64,000 nt of DNA from Trichocladium uniseriatum (GCA_017139535.1 WOUO01000024.1:1-64000); one strand, 5' to 3'. Counted from the first letter of the stretch, positions 53,426 through 64,000 are shown. The notes: generated by a model not told the origin, from the letters alone. Numbers and translations are program-made.

Positions 53426-54951
53426 TCATGAGTGAAACAGATCCCAAGCCCTCTCGCAAATCCTCAAAAACTCCTCCCTCTTGGCCTCCTGCGTCTCTGG
53501 GCTGTCGCGTCCGGCGCCAAACGGCCCCGTCCTCCTTGGCTGCTGCGCGGCACGGCCGTTGCCCAGCGGCGGGCTGCCGCCTTCCTCGTACTCGGCGCGC
53601 CCCCGCTTGTATGCGGGGCCGGGTGCAGTCGTCGTGTTGGCAGGTGCAGCATGATTGCTGCCACTCGCGCTTCGGCTGGTAGCAGGGACCGGGTCAGCGA
53701 AGGGCGGCCTTTGGTTAACATGGTTGGGCGCGTGGTCCCGGGGGTCGCGCGCGTGCGGGGGAGACGGCGGCGTCGGGGGCTGATTGTTGCCTCCGTAGCG
53801 TACTAACTTGGGTAGGAGTTCTGGCCGCCCGCCAGCCATCTCGACTTGAGCTTCCTCGGCTGACTTGTACTCCCTCGGCCGGCCGGGCGTCGGCGCTTGC
53901 GGCGGCGGAGGAGGGTGGTGCGGCGAGGCGAGGGGCGCGCGGTTTTGACTGGCAAAGAGCGCGTGTCCGCTTGATTCGGGGTGGCCGGAGCCTCTCGGGC
54001 CAAAGACGTCGGCGATTGGGGGGAGGCGGTTGTTGGTCTGGTTGGCGGGCGCATGGTGGATGTGCGATGTGTGGCCGAGATTGGAGGGCTGGTTGGCGAT
54101 GTGCCGCGTCAACTGGTGCGGGTGCGGATTGTACCTCCCCGTAAACGTCTGCCCGAGCGGCGCAGATTGAATGACCCTCTCGTTGGCGAATTGCTCGTGG
54201 GACGGAGCCACGATGCTCAGACCTGGCGGCGCACCGCGCTTCCGAGCTAGGCCGGGCGTCTTGGCCGCAAAGGGCCCTCTATGATCCTTCTCGGGGCCAT
54301 CGCCCTTGGCCGATTGCTGATGTAACCTCGACTCGATGATTTGTCTCTGCTGCTCCTTCAGAGTGATGCTGCGTTGCACCTGTTCCTTCATTACGGGATC
54401 GTGCGTAACGAAACCGGGCGATAAACAAGCGAGGCCAACCTCCTGAATCCCTAGCCCGCCATCCCGTGCGGTCAGCGGTCGCGCAGTCGCAGGAGACACG
54501 ATGTTTGTGTTTTTGGAAAGATCGAGCCTCCTGGGTCGGTGCCGTCCCGCCGGCAGGTCGGGCGAACCGGGCTCTTTCTTAACGAGGATTTTGGGCCCCC
54601 CGGCATTTCGAGATCTGTGCGTCGTCAAACAAGATCGAGTTAGCAAGGATCGAGGCAAACAAATGCGAAACCCAAGAATCTCAAAGGGTTTGCTTACGCG
54701 CTGGGTGGCGTGGGTTTGCGTGTGCTCGCTGTCGCGGCCGACCCTCTTGGGCTCCCACTACCGGAGCGCGGTGCTGCAGGCGTTGACGCGGGTGCGGGCG
54801 CATTCGCATTCGGGGCCGTGTAAGGAGGCGGCGGGGCAGGTGCTGTCTTTTGGGCGGTCGGGGACATTGTGGTAGGGGCCCGCTCGGAGGTGAAGGACGA
54901 CGGCCTGTCGTGGGGCGCCGGAGAAGGGGCCATGGCAACTGCGGTGCTCAT
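53426..54951 (-). CDS. uncharacterised disordered protein, 480 aa, 2 exons
   Basis: Minus exons are 54951-54698 and 54614-53426, joined in frame at PPSA/SRNAGGPK with an 83-nt intron containing GCTAAC. I do not recognise the family. Residues 1-84 are Pro/Ala/Thr/Ser-rich. A conserved-looking block follows at about 86-200: NAGGPKILVKKEPGSPDL (resembling a SUMO consensus VKKEP), GIQEVGLACLSPGF, and a helical stretch HDPVMKEQVQRSITLKEQQRQIIESRL. The middle is His/Pro/Asn-rich and disordered. The C-terminus ends with a short amphipathic helix, EAKREEFLRICERAWDLFHS, which looks like a binding peptide. Composition suggests a nuclear regulator or adaptor, but no DNA-binding domain is present and no function is claimed. 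Divergent from RPC19 at a distance of 3.4 kb. Confidence 0.82.
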
Positions 54952-57900
54952 GGTCGGTGTGTGCCGGTGCGGGAGAGTTGTAGTGCGAAAAACGGGGGTT
55001 GACGGATCCGCACGGGAATCGGTCGGTCAAGGGGATTGCCCCAAAATTTTGGGGGGCAGAACCGGCTGGGAAACCGGCTGGGGGATGATGGGCGAGAAGG
55101 ATGAAGCGAGATGCGGCGGGAAGCGGCGTTTGACCACCACCCTGAGAGGCTTGAAAAACCAATACGGTGTGTGCTCGGGAGGTTAGCTAACCCTGGCTTC
55201 TTTTCCGTCCTACTGTCGTCTCTGTCCGACCGCAGAATCCTGTGGTTGAGCAGTGTCGAGCAGATCGAGCCCGAGCGATCTGCGGTGTGTGAGATTAAAC
55301 TGTGCAATTATTTGGCGGGCGTGGAACAGGAAGTGTTCAAGTTGCCAGTGCCTGTCATCCGGGCGCTTCAAACAACTGGCGTAACAGTGCGAGGGCGCAG
55401 CGATGAAAGCGACGTCTGGAACAATTGGGCTCCCTGCACCTTCCTTTTTTTGGCAACCGCAGGTCGGAAGAGGAAAGTTGCAACCCGGGGCTTTTTGGCG
55501 GGCGCTTGCTGGATTCGATGAATCGTGATGTCGGTGCTCTTTCCCAAGGCGTGAAAAAAACCCAAACTTCTGCTTTTCGTCCTTCTTTTCCTTCTATTCC
55601 TAGCTTTCGAAACGAACGGCCTGGAGTGCTTCGGCGCTGGCGGCGGTATTTCGTACAGGGGTATAGGTATATATTATAGGATCGATCAAGCCGCGGGCGC
55701 AAAACCGAAGGGATAGCCGGGAATGACAGCCCTTGTGATACAGAGCATCACACAAAAAGCGTGGTGTAGTCCGAAGTAGTGGGGAGAAGGAGGAAATCAA
55801 GCGAGAGACTCGGCGAGGAGAGAGGGGGGATGAGATGAAAAGGGAGGAGGGGCAGTCTGTGAGACTGCGGCGGGCAAGCCTTTTTGGTCAAGACACACGA
55901 CACAACCAACCCCTGACGATGGATGGACAGCGGAACGTTAGCGAGCGGAGCCCAAGGTCACGGCGATGAAGGGGAACGATGCGAAAACGGCGATGCAAGT
56001 AAGCTAGCGTGTGAGAGGACTGGCGAATCCGCACATGCTCCTCCAACGTTACAAGTGTCAGCTCGAAAAGTGAGCTGGACGACTCCCCGTCAGTGGTTCT
56101 CGTGTTTGAGGTTCGGCGCCGTGGAGCACTGAGTGGAGGCCTATCAGGCTTGGCCACAGCTGCCCCCCTGGCCCCACGGACGGGAGTGATGGTTGCCTCT
56201 GCCCGATCACCGAGGCTGGTCGACATTAATGCGCAGCTTCGCACCGTTCACCGGTGGTAGTTAATTTTGCTTTCTGTCATTATAGGTTGGCAGTGACTAG
56301 CTCCCGTCCGGCTGTGTGTCAGGTGCTGCGTCCCGCGGGCGTGCGTTGATGGCTCGGCGAAACGGTCAACGCCCCCGAATATTTTACTTTGGCGTGAAAG
56401 GGGGCTGCCAGGAGGCTAGAGGCTCTCTGGTTGTTTTGGATTGAGGCGGTCGCCCTTCCCATTGGTAGATCAACGGGATCCACCGTTTTCCAGACCCCTG
56501 TCGCCTAAGCACTTTTCGCTTCCTGGCAGCCGCGATGGCATCGCCTGAAACGCGTCTGTGCTTCCAGGAGGGCAACGCCCCGCTCTGGCAGTTGTGGTGG
56601 GTCTGGGCCGTGCGGCGAAGTCGATCTTTAGCCAAACATTCCGGAAAACATCACGACTTTCCCGTCGCACGTTTCGAGGTGAGCAAGATGATGTTCCGTA
56701 TCCGTACAGGTCGTCGGCCGCATAGGATGTGCTCCTTCATTCATTGCGCATTGCATCCAGCCGAGACACAGATTAGGGAAGTGCAACCTCTTCCCGGCGA
56801 ACCGTGAGGTATCGCCTGTTCTCTGTATACACTAGATATTCATAGCCCGTCCCACTAATGTAGACCCAAGACAACCGTCGCTACGGCGGCCGTGCTCGAG
56901 TTTTAAAGGTACGGCACGGCGGTCCTTCGGATGTTAGCTTGATTGGATTTGGGACCGGGCCGAGATGTGTTGTTCCGGAACATCCAACTTCAAACGGAAG
57001 ACAGGGCAAAGCTATGAGTTGTCCGTTGACGGAAAGGGTCGAGGCAACATATATTGTTCAATGCCGTCGAGCGAGGTTTTTGGAGACATCTTCTCTTTCC
57101 GTTTCATCCTACCTCCTTCCCTTTCCAGGATCTGAGGAAAGATTAATACCACGGAATACATCACCACTCAAAAAAAGCTGGCTCGCTCCCTGCTTGAAGC
57201 AATCGGGCATAAACAGGAGGTCATGACGATGATCTTGACCGTTCGTACCCGGAAAAGCTTGCATGATCGATATTCCCAGAGCCAATATTCCCTTAGCGAT
57301 TGGCCAGATCCGGATACCCTTTTGGTGTTGGAGGGTGACAACCTGAGCCTTGGGGCTTAGCGTCGCTTGACTCGCTTCAGGCTGCAGGTCAGGGGCAGCC
57401 AATCAGCCGATCTTCCAAGTTTTGTGGTTGGGCCGCCTGAGACGGTCGGCGATGGCGAGCCACACAGGTCGAGGTGATTCGATGATGGAGGCTGACGCGA
57501 AGAGTCAAACGGGTGGCATTCTGGTTAGCGGGAGTCTTGCATTGGGTGACACGGAATGGCGTCTTGGTGTTCTGAGAAAAAATGACCCCGTAAATACGAC
57601 GGCGTATCCTCGAGCGGTGAGGCTGCTTCACCTTGGTGTTCCAATAAAGCCATTGATCTCTGTCCACTATACGGACACGAGAAATCACGACAGGCTGCTC
57701 GTCATACTGTCATGGTGCTGCCCGTTCCACGACAGCTAGAGCATTTCGAGATGTCCAGACCTCTCGCCTCCTTACTTGTACATACACAATCCAGTCCACA
57801 ACCCCAACCCGGTATTGCGGGCACTATGCGGGATGCAGCCGTTTCGAGGCGCCTGCAATGTGCTTCCCATCCGCATGCCAATGATGGTTGGGGTCTGCGA

Positions 57901-58311
57901 TACCGTTGAGTCGGATCGGGCTCCCGTTGGCTGTGGCAGCCGCCGTCAAGAGAGAAGCATATGCATGTGTAAAAAAGCGGCCATGGTCAATGCAGGGTCT
58001 CTCCTGTCGACTCCGGACCTGGTCTGAGCAAAAGACCCTTCAACCTCGAAGAGCAAGGCTGTATCCGTCAACTCGTAGGGCTGAATTTGGTTGAAGTCGA
58101 GTTCAGCGGGGTTGGCGTGGTGGGGCACTGTTTGATGGCGGGCCGGAAAATGCGCCAAGCACACCGAACCTTCTCCACTTAAAATTTTCCCAATGCGAAA
58201 GCCATCTCAAACGCAAGAGACGAACTGAGCCATTGCGCAAAACGGAATCTTCCATCTCAGTGACTGAGTCGAAATACATCCTCATACACCAGTAAATCCA
58301 CCATTTTCAAA
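54952..58311. other. 3.4-kb spacer between divergent genes
   Basis: Holds the upstream regions of the 480-aa gene and of RPC19. Short frames on both strands (up to 136 codons) overlap one another and show no domain. No tRNA, snRNA or transposon was recognised. Confidence 0.5.
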
Positions 58312-58950
58312 ATGCCGAGAGCAACCAGGGCCAGGAAGGAAGAGTCTGTTGAAGCGTCGGATGTCGTCATGGATGAGGCGCCGACTTCACACCAGCCTGA
58401 GGAGGAGATGTCGGTGGACCAGGACGAGAACGAGGAGGTAGACGATGTTGAGGAGGATGAGGCCGAGGAGGAAGAGGAGGTCCAGAGAGTGAGGCTGGTA
58501 TGTCAGATCTACACTGGCGGGGATGTGACAAATGCTAACGAGATGGCCTCAAGCTCCCTGGCTCAACACCCACTGCTGCCTCATTCGAGTTTCTTAATGA
58601 GAGCCACACCCTCGGCAACGCCCTGCGGTACATCATCATGAAGAAGTGGGCCCCCCGTTTTTCAATCCTTGCAACCTGGTGCTAATTGTCACCTTAGTCC
58701 TGATGTCGAGTTCTGCGCCTATGCCATTCCTCACCCCTCCGAGGCCAAGATGAACGTCCGAATTCAGACCTTTGGTAAGTCTCTGAAACGGGTCTCGCAG
58801 GTGCATAGCTCATGCTAACATTTCGCAGAGGGCACAACTGCCATCCAGGCGCTGGAAAAGGGGTTGCGGGATATCCAGGACCTTTGCGATGTCGTGACTG
58901 ACAAGTTCATCGACTCGCGGGAAAAGTTCGCGGCTGGTGTTTCTGCATAG
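58312..58950 (+). CDS. RPC19: RNA polymerase I/III shared subunit AC19 (Rpc19), 158 aa, 4 exons
   Basis: Exons 58312-58497, 58554-58645, 58698-58774 and 58829-58950, all in frame. Residues 1-60 are a strongly acidic, disordered tail (EEVDDVEEDEAEEEEE). The alpha-like/Rpb11-type dimerisation domain follows: SFEFLNESHTLGNALRYIIMKNPDVEFCAYAIPHPSEAKMNVRIQTFEGTTAIQALEKGLRDI (split here across exons 2-4), ending with a helix to SREKFAAGVSA. Rpc19 pairs with Rpc40 (AC40) as the alpha-like heterodimer that nucleates assembly of RNA polymerases I and III in the nucleus. Three introns in 477 coding bases is dense for this window but typical for conserved fungal genes. Convergent with NDUFA6, with 174 bases between stops. 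Confidence 0.95.
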
Positions 58951-59124
58951 GTTTCTTGTTACCATCGGTCAGAGATAGGATGGCGTTCTCGGCGTGGTCT
59001 GGTTTGGGTTATGCATAGAGGGCATTCAGGGATGGATTTGCGCGAGAGTGGTGCTGTGCTTTTTTTGTGGATTTTTTTATTGCCTTTATATAAACATCTA
59101 AACAAGAGGGCACCGTGCCACACT

Positions 59125-59823
59125 CTAGTTGCGACCCTGGATAAAGACCGTGAGTACTAAGGTTGCGAGAACAGGCCGACTCAGCGCTTACCTCCAGGAA
59201 CCCAGAAATGAAATTGGACGGCAGTCTCTTCTCCCCCCTGAAGTTCTCCTCCTTGAAGTAGGACATGATGTGGTTGGTCTGGCGCCAGAAGTTCATGGTT
59301 TCCTGTAATGGCCTAGTATTAGCCGACGATGTTCGAGAGAGTCTCGGATTTATGCCGTCATGGTCCCCCCACGCCAGGCATGTTGCCATTCGTGATCCTC
59401 CCATGCCCAGAATCTCCACCCCGGCAAAACAGCTTACTTGGTAGTCGGCATTGTTCTTCAGGAGGAGAACATCCACAACGGACAGCTTGTCGACGAATCG
59501 GTTGCGCTCAAACTCCTGACGCATGCGGGTCCGGATGGACGAGACTGGGAAAGGGACCGAGTACATGGTCTGGATCTCGGGCGCCTGGAAAGACACATCA
59601 AATAGTCAGCGGGATACCCCTGGGTGCAGATTCACAGCTTCTCTGCTGCCGCCCGACAACGTACCGCCCGGAGCCATTCTCGATATGCCGCAAGCACTCG
59701 CCGCTTCGCGTCGGACCAATTGGCCGCTGCTGCCTGTCAGTCGCTGATCGAATCGCGGTCAATCGAGGGTCGGAGCTCACATTGCCGCGTGGTGACGGCG
59801 AATTGAGTGGGTGAGATCGCCAT
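59125..59823 (-). CDS. complex I LYR subunit NDUFA6/NUO-14.8, 125 aa, 5 exons
   Basis: Minus exons are 59823-59781, 59729-59665, 59584-59438, 59302-59192 and 59136-59125. The last exon is only 12 nt (Gly-Arg-Asn-stop). The spliced protein begins MAISPTQFAVTTRQSAANW and carries a LYR-type motif (AAYREWLR) at about residues 29-36, then APEIQTMYSVPFPV, FERNRFVDKLSVVDVLLLK, ETMNFWRQTNHIMSYF and ends GFLEGRN. This is the NDUFA6/B14 accessory subunit of mitochondrial NADH:ubiquinone oxidoreductase (14.8-kDa subunit in Neurospora), which binds the acyl-carrier protein on the matrix arm. The exon 2 acceptor is the second of two CAGs three bases apart; only it restores frame. No long presequence is visible, as is usual for this subunit. 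Confidence 0.93.
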
Positions 59824-60180
59824 GGCGGCCGAGTTTGTCGTTGTCGTTCGGTCGGCTTGGAAATCAGTGTTCTTGGTGTTGGATTCGGCTTGCTTGCCAT
59901 GGACGGCCAGCTGCCAATGCCGGAAGCTTGGACCACCCCGCCAGGATCGCTGCTGCCCCACTCTTGAGCAGCGAATTGTTTAAGTAATCATCAAATGTTG
60001 CCAAGCATTCGATGCTCAGCTTCGACGAACCTAGAACCTCTTTCCTTCCATCTTCAAGAAAACAAGAAAATAACCACTCGGTGTCTGTGCAATATCTCGA
60101 GAACAACGCCCACCCTCTACTACCGACCACATACAGAGCGAACCACCGAACCCAGACAAAACAACCTCCGACCAGAAACC
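59824..60180. promoter_or_regulatory. shared NDUFA6/BUD31 divergent promoter (357 bp)
   Basis: Both genes start outward from this 357-bp region. It includes their 5' leaders; the right part is A/C-rich near BUD31. No TATA box is obvious. Confidence 0.65.
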
Positions 60181-60627
60181 ATGCCCGCGATCCGCCCCGC
60201 CTCCAAGCGCAAGGCGCCGCCAGACGGCTTCAGCGACATCGAAGAGGACCTGCTCATCTTCAGCAACAAGATGAAGGACGCGCAAAACACGCCGACCGAC
60301 AACATCCCCAAGCACCAAGCGCAGTGGCCCATCTTCCAGATTGCGCACCAGCGCAGCCGCTACGTGTACGAGCTCTACTACGAAAAGGAGGCCATCAGCC
60401 GGCAGCTGTACGAGTGGCTGCTCAAGAACGGCTACGCCGACGCCATGCTCATCGCCAAGTGGAAGAAGCAGGGGTACGAGAAGCTGTGCTGCCTGCGCTG
60501 CATCCAGACCAAGGAGACGAATTTCAACTCGACGTGTGTGTGCCGCGTGCCGCGTGCCCAGCTCAAGGAGGACCAGGACATTCAGTGCGTTGCCTGTGGG
60601 TGCAGAGGGTGCGCATCGACGGATTGA
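60181..60627 (+). CDS. BUD31: pre-mRNA splicing factor Bud31/G10, 148 aa
   Basis: Single exon starting ATGCCCGCG; the frame is open further upstream but has no better start, and this ATG gives the family length. Motifs in order are PPDGFSDIEEDL, WPIFQIAHQRSRYVYELYYEKEAISRQLYEWLLKNGYAD (here split in description; G10 core), KWKKQGYEKLCCLRCIQ and a Cys-rich zinc-cluster C-terminus (CCLRC, CVCRVP, CVACGCRGC). Bud31 is part of the Prp19-associated (NTC-related) complex in the spliceosome catalytic core. All cysteines expected for the zinc cluster seem present. No introns, unlike most short neighbours. Confidence 0.97.
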   Translation: MPAIRPASKRKAPPDGFSDIEEDLLIFSNKMKDAQNTPTDNIPKHQAQWPIFQIAHQRSRYVYELYYEKEAISRQLYEWLLKNGYADAMLIAKWKKQGYEKLCCLRCIQTKETNFNSTCVCRVPRAQLKEDQDIQCVACGCRGCASTD

Positions 60628-61017
60628 TTGTGTTTGGGTTTGCTTTTACGGTACTGGGGGAGGTTTGGGCATTGGGATCGGGGCGCGGTCACCGCGGTTT
60701 GATTTATCGTCATTCAAGAGATACCAGTCCTTTTTCTGTTCTGGGGAAGATGGTTTCAAGGCATCTTATAAGAGTGTAAGAATTGCCACCCGACGCGCAG
60801 GTTCCGTTTCAGAATGCTCACCAGGCTAGGGACGACATAGGGCGGCATGTGAAAAGCCAGGTTGGCTAGGGATTTGGGTCTACGAAGTAATGACACTCGA
60901 GGAGCATAGCTATTTCAGCCAGTATGTTTTGTTTCCAGACCTTGATGTGTCGTTCCTTGTGTCGTGTCCGTACTCATGCAGTTGCCTACCGAAGTGACTT
61001 TCCGTCGATTCACGGGG
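60628..61017. other. spacer between convergent BUD31 and the zinc-finger gene
   Basis: 390 bases of 3' flank for both genes. No other feature recognised. Confidence 0.5.
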
Positions 61018-61926
61018 CTACCGTCTGGCGAAGCCAGCCTTCCTGCCACGCCCGAACCGGACGCTCAGCGGTACAAACTGGAGCGAAGACATGGCGCTCG
61101 AGAGGTCCTCCATTGCTTGGTCCGGCTGCTGCTCAGGGTTCTTTTTGCCCGAGTCTGCGGCGCCATGGTTATCTGCTGATGCTGCAGGCCTTTCTGCGGT
61201 ACTTGTCTCCTGTCCGCGTCCTTGCCCTTGCCCCTGCCCTTGCCCGTTGGAGGGCCCTGCCGGACGTGCTGCCGAGGCCGCGCTTGATCTCCGGCGACCA
61301 CCACCGCTCTCCTGTAGTAGAGACCGCCGCCCATCGATACCCTCCCGCGTCACTGCGAAGAAGAAGTTCTTGGGGTACATGTGCTTATCGATCAGGTGCA
61401 TCTTGCGCTTTTGTGGCGTGCTACACTTCCTGTCGCAGCCTTCAACGAAGCATGAGTACTAAGTTGGGGGCCCAGTTAGCGGGGCGATTGGACAGTGGTG
61501 GCTTGGGTTGAGCTCGCCGAAACTTACAGTACGCTCTCCCCTCTCCTTTCTCACCATGGCGAACGAGTCGTGCGTCTCTTCGATGTGTAAGCCAAGCAGG
61601 TGGGCCGAGGGGAAGTTCTTGCGACATTCAAGACATCGGTTGGTATGCTGGTCCCTGTAGTGGGTTTCGTATTCGCCGTATGACGAGAATTCCAGTGGCT
61701 CTTTGTGAGGCGGTAGTGAGCAGTGCATCTTGATCCTGCCATGATCTTCCGATGTGTCAAGCTCTGTGATCTTGGCGGCAGGCGGCGACGCCTCTAGGTC
61801 GCCATTGTCAACTGGGTTCAGTCCGTCATGGCCATCCTTAAAAGGATTCGTAGTGCTGGTAAAACTTGTAACGGTCGGTGGAATACTTTCAGGAGGCACC
61901 TCTTCGGGTTCGCGTGAGCGTTTCAT
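61018..61926 (-). CDS. C2H2 zinc-finger protein, ZNF511-like, 279 aa, 2 exons
   Basis: Minus exons are 61926-61528 and 61458-61018, joined in phase 0 at ERGERT/YSCFVEGC. After a disordered N-terminus there is a first degenerate finger (MHCSLPP...YETHYRDQH), a second CLECRKNFPSAHLLGLHIEETH, and after a linker DSFAMVRKERGERTYSC a third YSCFVEGCDRKCSTPQKRKMHLIDKH followed by MYPKNFFF. This three-finger arrangement with the ending H-x-YPxxFxF matches the ZNF511 family found from fungi to animals; its molecular role is poorly defined. The C-terminal 100 residues are disordered, with a Gly-Gln repeat (QGQGQGQG) and end SVRFGRGRKAGFARR. The start is the first ATG of exon 1; a further upstream exon cannot be excluded. 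Confidence 0.9.
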
Positions 61927-62756
61927 CTTGTAGGCCTTGAAGTTGAAGGAGAGTCAGACCAGGCAAGGCAAAGTTACATTCAGTACATCGGCTCGATGAT
62001 GCTCCCTCCAAATGCCCAGTTTTTCCCAGGTGACTTCTCGTTTCGTTGGGTGGCCACTGTAGGCTTCCCCAGAACTTGGAAATTGGATAGATGCTGCGTT
62101 GGAATAAAAAAACGTTCGGGAGATCGGCGTCGTTCCAAGCTTCGATGACATGGATGACGGGACGCTTAAGCACCCTTGACGAACCAGGCGCCGTTGCGTT
62201 TGCGGGACGCTGTGGAAGGCACGGATCACACACACCCCCGCCCCTCGCCCGCTGATTGGCCGCTTACAGACTTGCTCTTCAGCAGGGTGCGGGCGGGTTC
62301 TTTTTCTGGTCCAATGTCATGTCGCGGTGGGAAACGGAAACCGCTTGCGAATTGCTTCGAGTTTCTTGACCCCCCTTTGCGTTTTTGTTTCGTTGCGCAT
62401 CTCTGGTCGCGCATCTTCGATCGCATCACTTTCCCCCCCTGCGAGCGGTACCCGACGAACGCCGTCTCTCGTCAGTTTAGGCTTTCTCCTTCCAATGTGC
62501 CCACCATCGGCCGTCAATCTGCCAGCCGCACGCAGGAGCACCCCTCCTCGCAGACCCGCCAGAAACAACCAGTCGAGTTATGGACCGCCAAACCCACGCT
62601 GCTTCGACAACTTTGTGTGAGCTCCGGCCCTGAGCGTCGGCTCTTACAATACACAGTATACAAGCGCCGCAACCCCCGACTCTTTTTACCAACCCTGTGT
62701 GTTTGTTTCCTCGCAGAGAGGCACTTTTGGGTGTGGCAGAGTCACTCAACTCAACC
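61927..62756. other. divergent promoter region: zinc-finger gene and Est1-like gene
   Basis: 830 bases between outward-facing starts. The right half (62380-62750) is pyrimidine-rich leader for the Est1-like gene. No further gene recognised. Confidence 0.5.
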
Positions 62757-64000
62757 ATGGCTTCCACTGCTGCCGCTGCGGCTGCCGCAACGGCGAAGGC
62801 AGCCACGACGGCGGCGACACCGCCAACCGACGAAGCTTGGAAGTGAGTGCTCTCGAGAGCCAGGCGCCTTCGATGCGCCAGTCTGCGAGGTCGAGCTTGC
62901 TAACTCGACATTGCAGAGTCGCGCAGAAGCTGCGTGCCGCGATCCACAAGGAGCTCGAGCTCATCCAGAATGGCGGGCCGGGCAAGAATGAGTTGGCCCG
63001 TTTCGAGAAGGTCGAGAAATTGATGGAGAAGTGAGTCGGCATCGGCATGCCTCGTCTTGGGTGTCGTGCCGGATTTTGTTAACCCGCCGGCCAGCTACCG
63101 CCTTGCCTGTATCGAAACTATCTGGCCCGACATCCGCGCGGCGAAGGAAAAGGGCGCCGAGGACGCTCTCTGGCAGACCCACACCCAAGTTACCAAGGCC
63201 TACCGAAAGGTGCTGGCTCGACTGCAGGGCCACGACAATGCCGTCCTCCGACGTAAAGTCGAGAGGCTCTACTCGACCTATCTCAAGACGGCGCAGTACT
63301 TTTACAAGGGCTACCTGCAGCGGGTTTGCGCTCGCTATGACATGAAGGATCTCAAACGCATCGCGCGCCAGGCCGAGCTCGAAGAGATGCCCGTCCCGGA
63401 CGCGGATAAGGTCGACCCCGAGGCCGCACACGTCGAGGAGATTGTCAAGGCGTCGTGCCACAAAATGCTCATATACCTTGGGGATCTGTCGAGATACCGC
63501 ACCCTCATGCGTCCCAAGGATCGCAAGTGGGATGTTGCTTTGACTTACTATCTCTTGGCGAACGAGCTGATCCCGGAATCCGGATACGGTCATCACCAGT
63601 GCGGAGTCATCCATGTCGAAAGAGAGGACCATCTGGATGTTGTCTACCACCTGTACCGCGCTCTGGCCTGCGACATGCCGCATCCAAACGCCCCGAACAA
63701 CCTGAAGCGTGAGTTCAACGATCTCCAGAAGCGCAAGAGCACTGGTATCAAGTATGCTTTGGTGAATTGGTTCCTCAAGCTTCATGCCTTTTACTTTCAG
63801 GGCAGGGAATTTGCTGAGCGTAAGGAGCTCGAGAGTGAGGTCGACCATCGCTTGGCCGTATCCATGAAGACGGGGACGGGGCTTGGCTCGGACAAGGACT
63901 TACTCAAGATTATCCTCATCAACATTTCCGCATATGTCGCTGCGCAACAGAAGACTCGCGGTAGGAGACCCCCACAAACCCGTTGTTGGTCTTGAAGTCT
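62757..64000 (+). CDS. Est1/SMG7 (Ebs1)-like protein, N-terminal part (partial)
   Basis: Exons 62757-62842, 62917-63030 and 63095-63960; a GTAGGA donor at 63961 is inferred because reading through reaches a stop at 63993-63995, and the gene continues beyond the window. After an Ala/Thr-rich start, the protein shows the 14-3-3-like, helical-repeat domain of the Est1/SMG5-7 family: VERLYSTYLKTAQYFYKGYLQRV, CHKMLIYLGDLSRYR, WDVALTYYLLANELIPESGYGHHQCGVIH and VVYHLYRALACDMPHPNAPNNL. Family members act in nonsense-mediated mRNA decay (binding phosphorylated Upf1) or telomerase recruitment. Which applies here cannot be told from the N-terminal half, and whether a PIN domain follows is outside the window. 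Splice sites of the first two introns carry TAAC branch points. Confidence 0.93.

Noticed and set aside
1..64000. Possible mobile element, CRISPR array, biosynthetic cluster or other novel multi-gene system
   Set aside because: All recognised genes are single-copy eukaryotic core genes with unrelated functions. No transposase, integrase, terminal repeats, adjacent biosynthetic enzymes or regularly spaced repeats were found by eye.
1..64000. Dispersed 5S rRNA, snRNA or snoRNA genes
   Set aside because: Looked for 5S-like and U6-like core words on both strands and found none. Box C/D and H/ACA snoRNAs cannot be judged by eye, so absence is not proven.

Overview
This is nuclear DNA from a filamentous ascomycete, most likely a sordariomycete of the Sordariales type. 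The evidence is GC-rich coding sequence, short introns (about 50-140 nt) with GTRNGT donors and RCTAAC-type branch points, long untranslated spacers, and recognisable single-copy fungal housekeeping genes. No bacterial operons, viruses, CRISPR arrays or intact transposons were seen. Genus and species cannot be fixed from the sequence alone.

Layout. 0-6 kb: the last exon of RAE1/Gle2 (nuclear mRNA export), a tRNA-Glu(UUC) on the minus strand, and a 762-residue uncharacterised coiled-coil/proline-rich protein followed by a strongly purine-biased spacer. 6-16 kb: a five-exon Puf3/Pumilio RNA-binding protein (minus), then a 5.5-kb gene-poor stretch, then a small single-pass membrane protein with two LPxY motifs. 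16-29 kb: GPI13 (GPI ethanolamine-phosphate transferase), MET6 (cobalamin-independent methionine synthase, minus) and, divergent from it, PAN1 (endocytic EH-domain scaffold). 29-41 kb: a forkhead factor of Hcm1/Sep1 type, ATG101 (minus) head-to-head with PEX3, and BET5/TRAPPC1 (minus). 41-51 kb: a CaMKK/Ssp1-type kinase, a 5-kb gene-poor stretch, and a Sat4/Hal4-type kinase. 53-64 kb: an uncharacterised disordered protein (minus), RPC19 (shared Pol I/III subunit), complex I LYR subunit NDUFA6/NUO-14.8 (minus) divergent from BUD31 (spliceosome), a ZNF511-like C2H2 protein (minus), and the 5' part of an Est1/SMG7-like gene running off the window.

The genes do not form a pathway cluster; this is an ordinary core region. 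Possible functional links are local. ATG101 and PEX3 share a 438-bp divergent promoter, and NDUFA6 and BUD31 share one of 357 bp. Three double telomere-type repeats (TTAGGG-based) lie in spacers, one in the middle of the ATG101/PEX3 promoter. Two long poly-C tracts (20 and 31 C) sit inside introns.

Exon coordinates were worked out by hand from splice consensus, reading-frame continuity and protein family motifs. No alignment or search was run. I found no convincing undescribed system. The least explained items are the two uncharacterised proteins, the LPxY membrane protein and the telobox/poly-C patterns.
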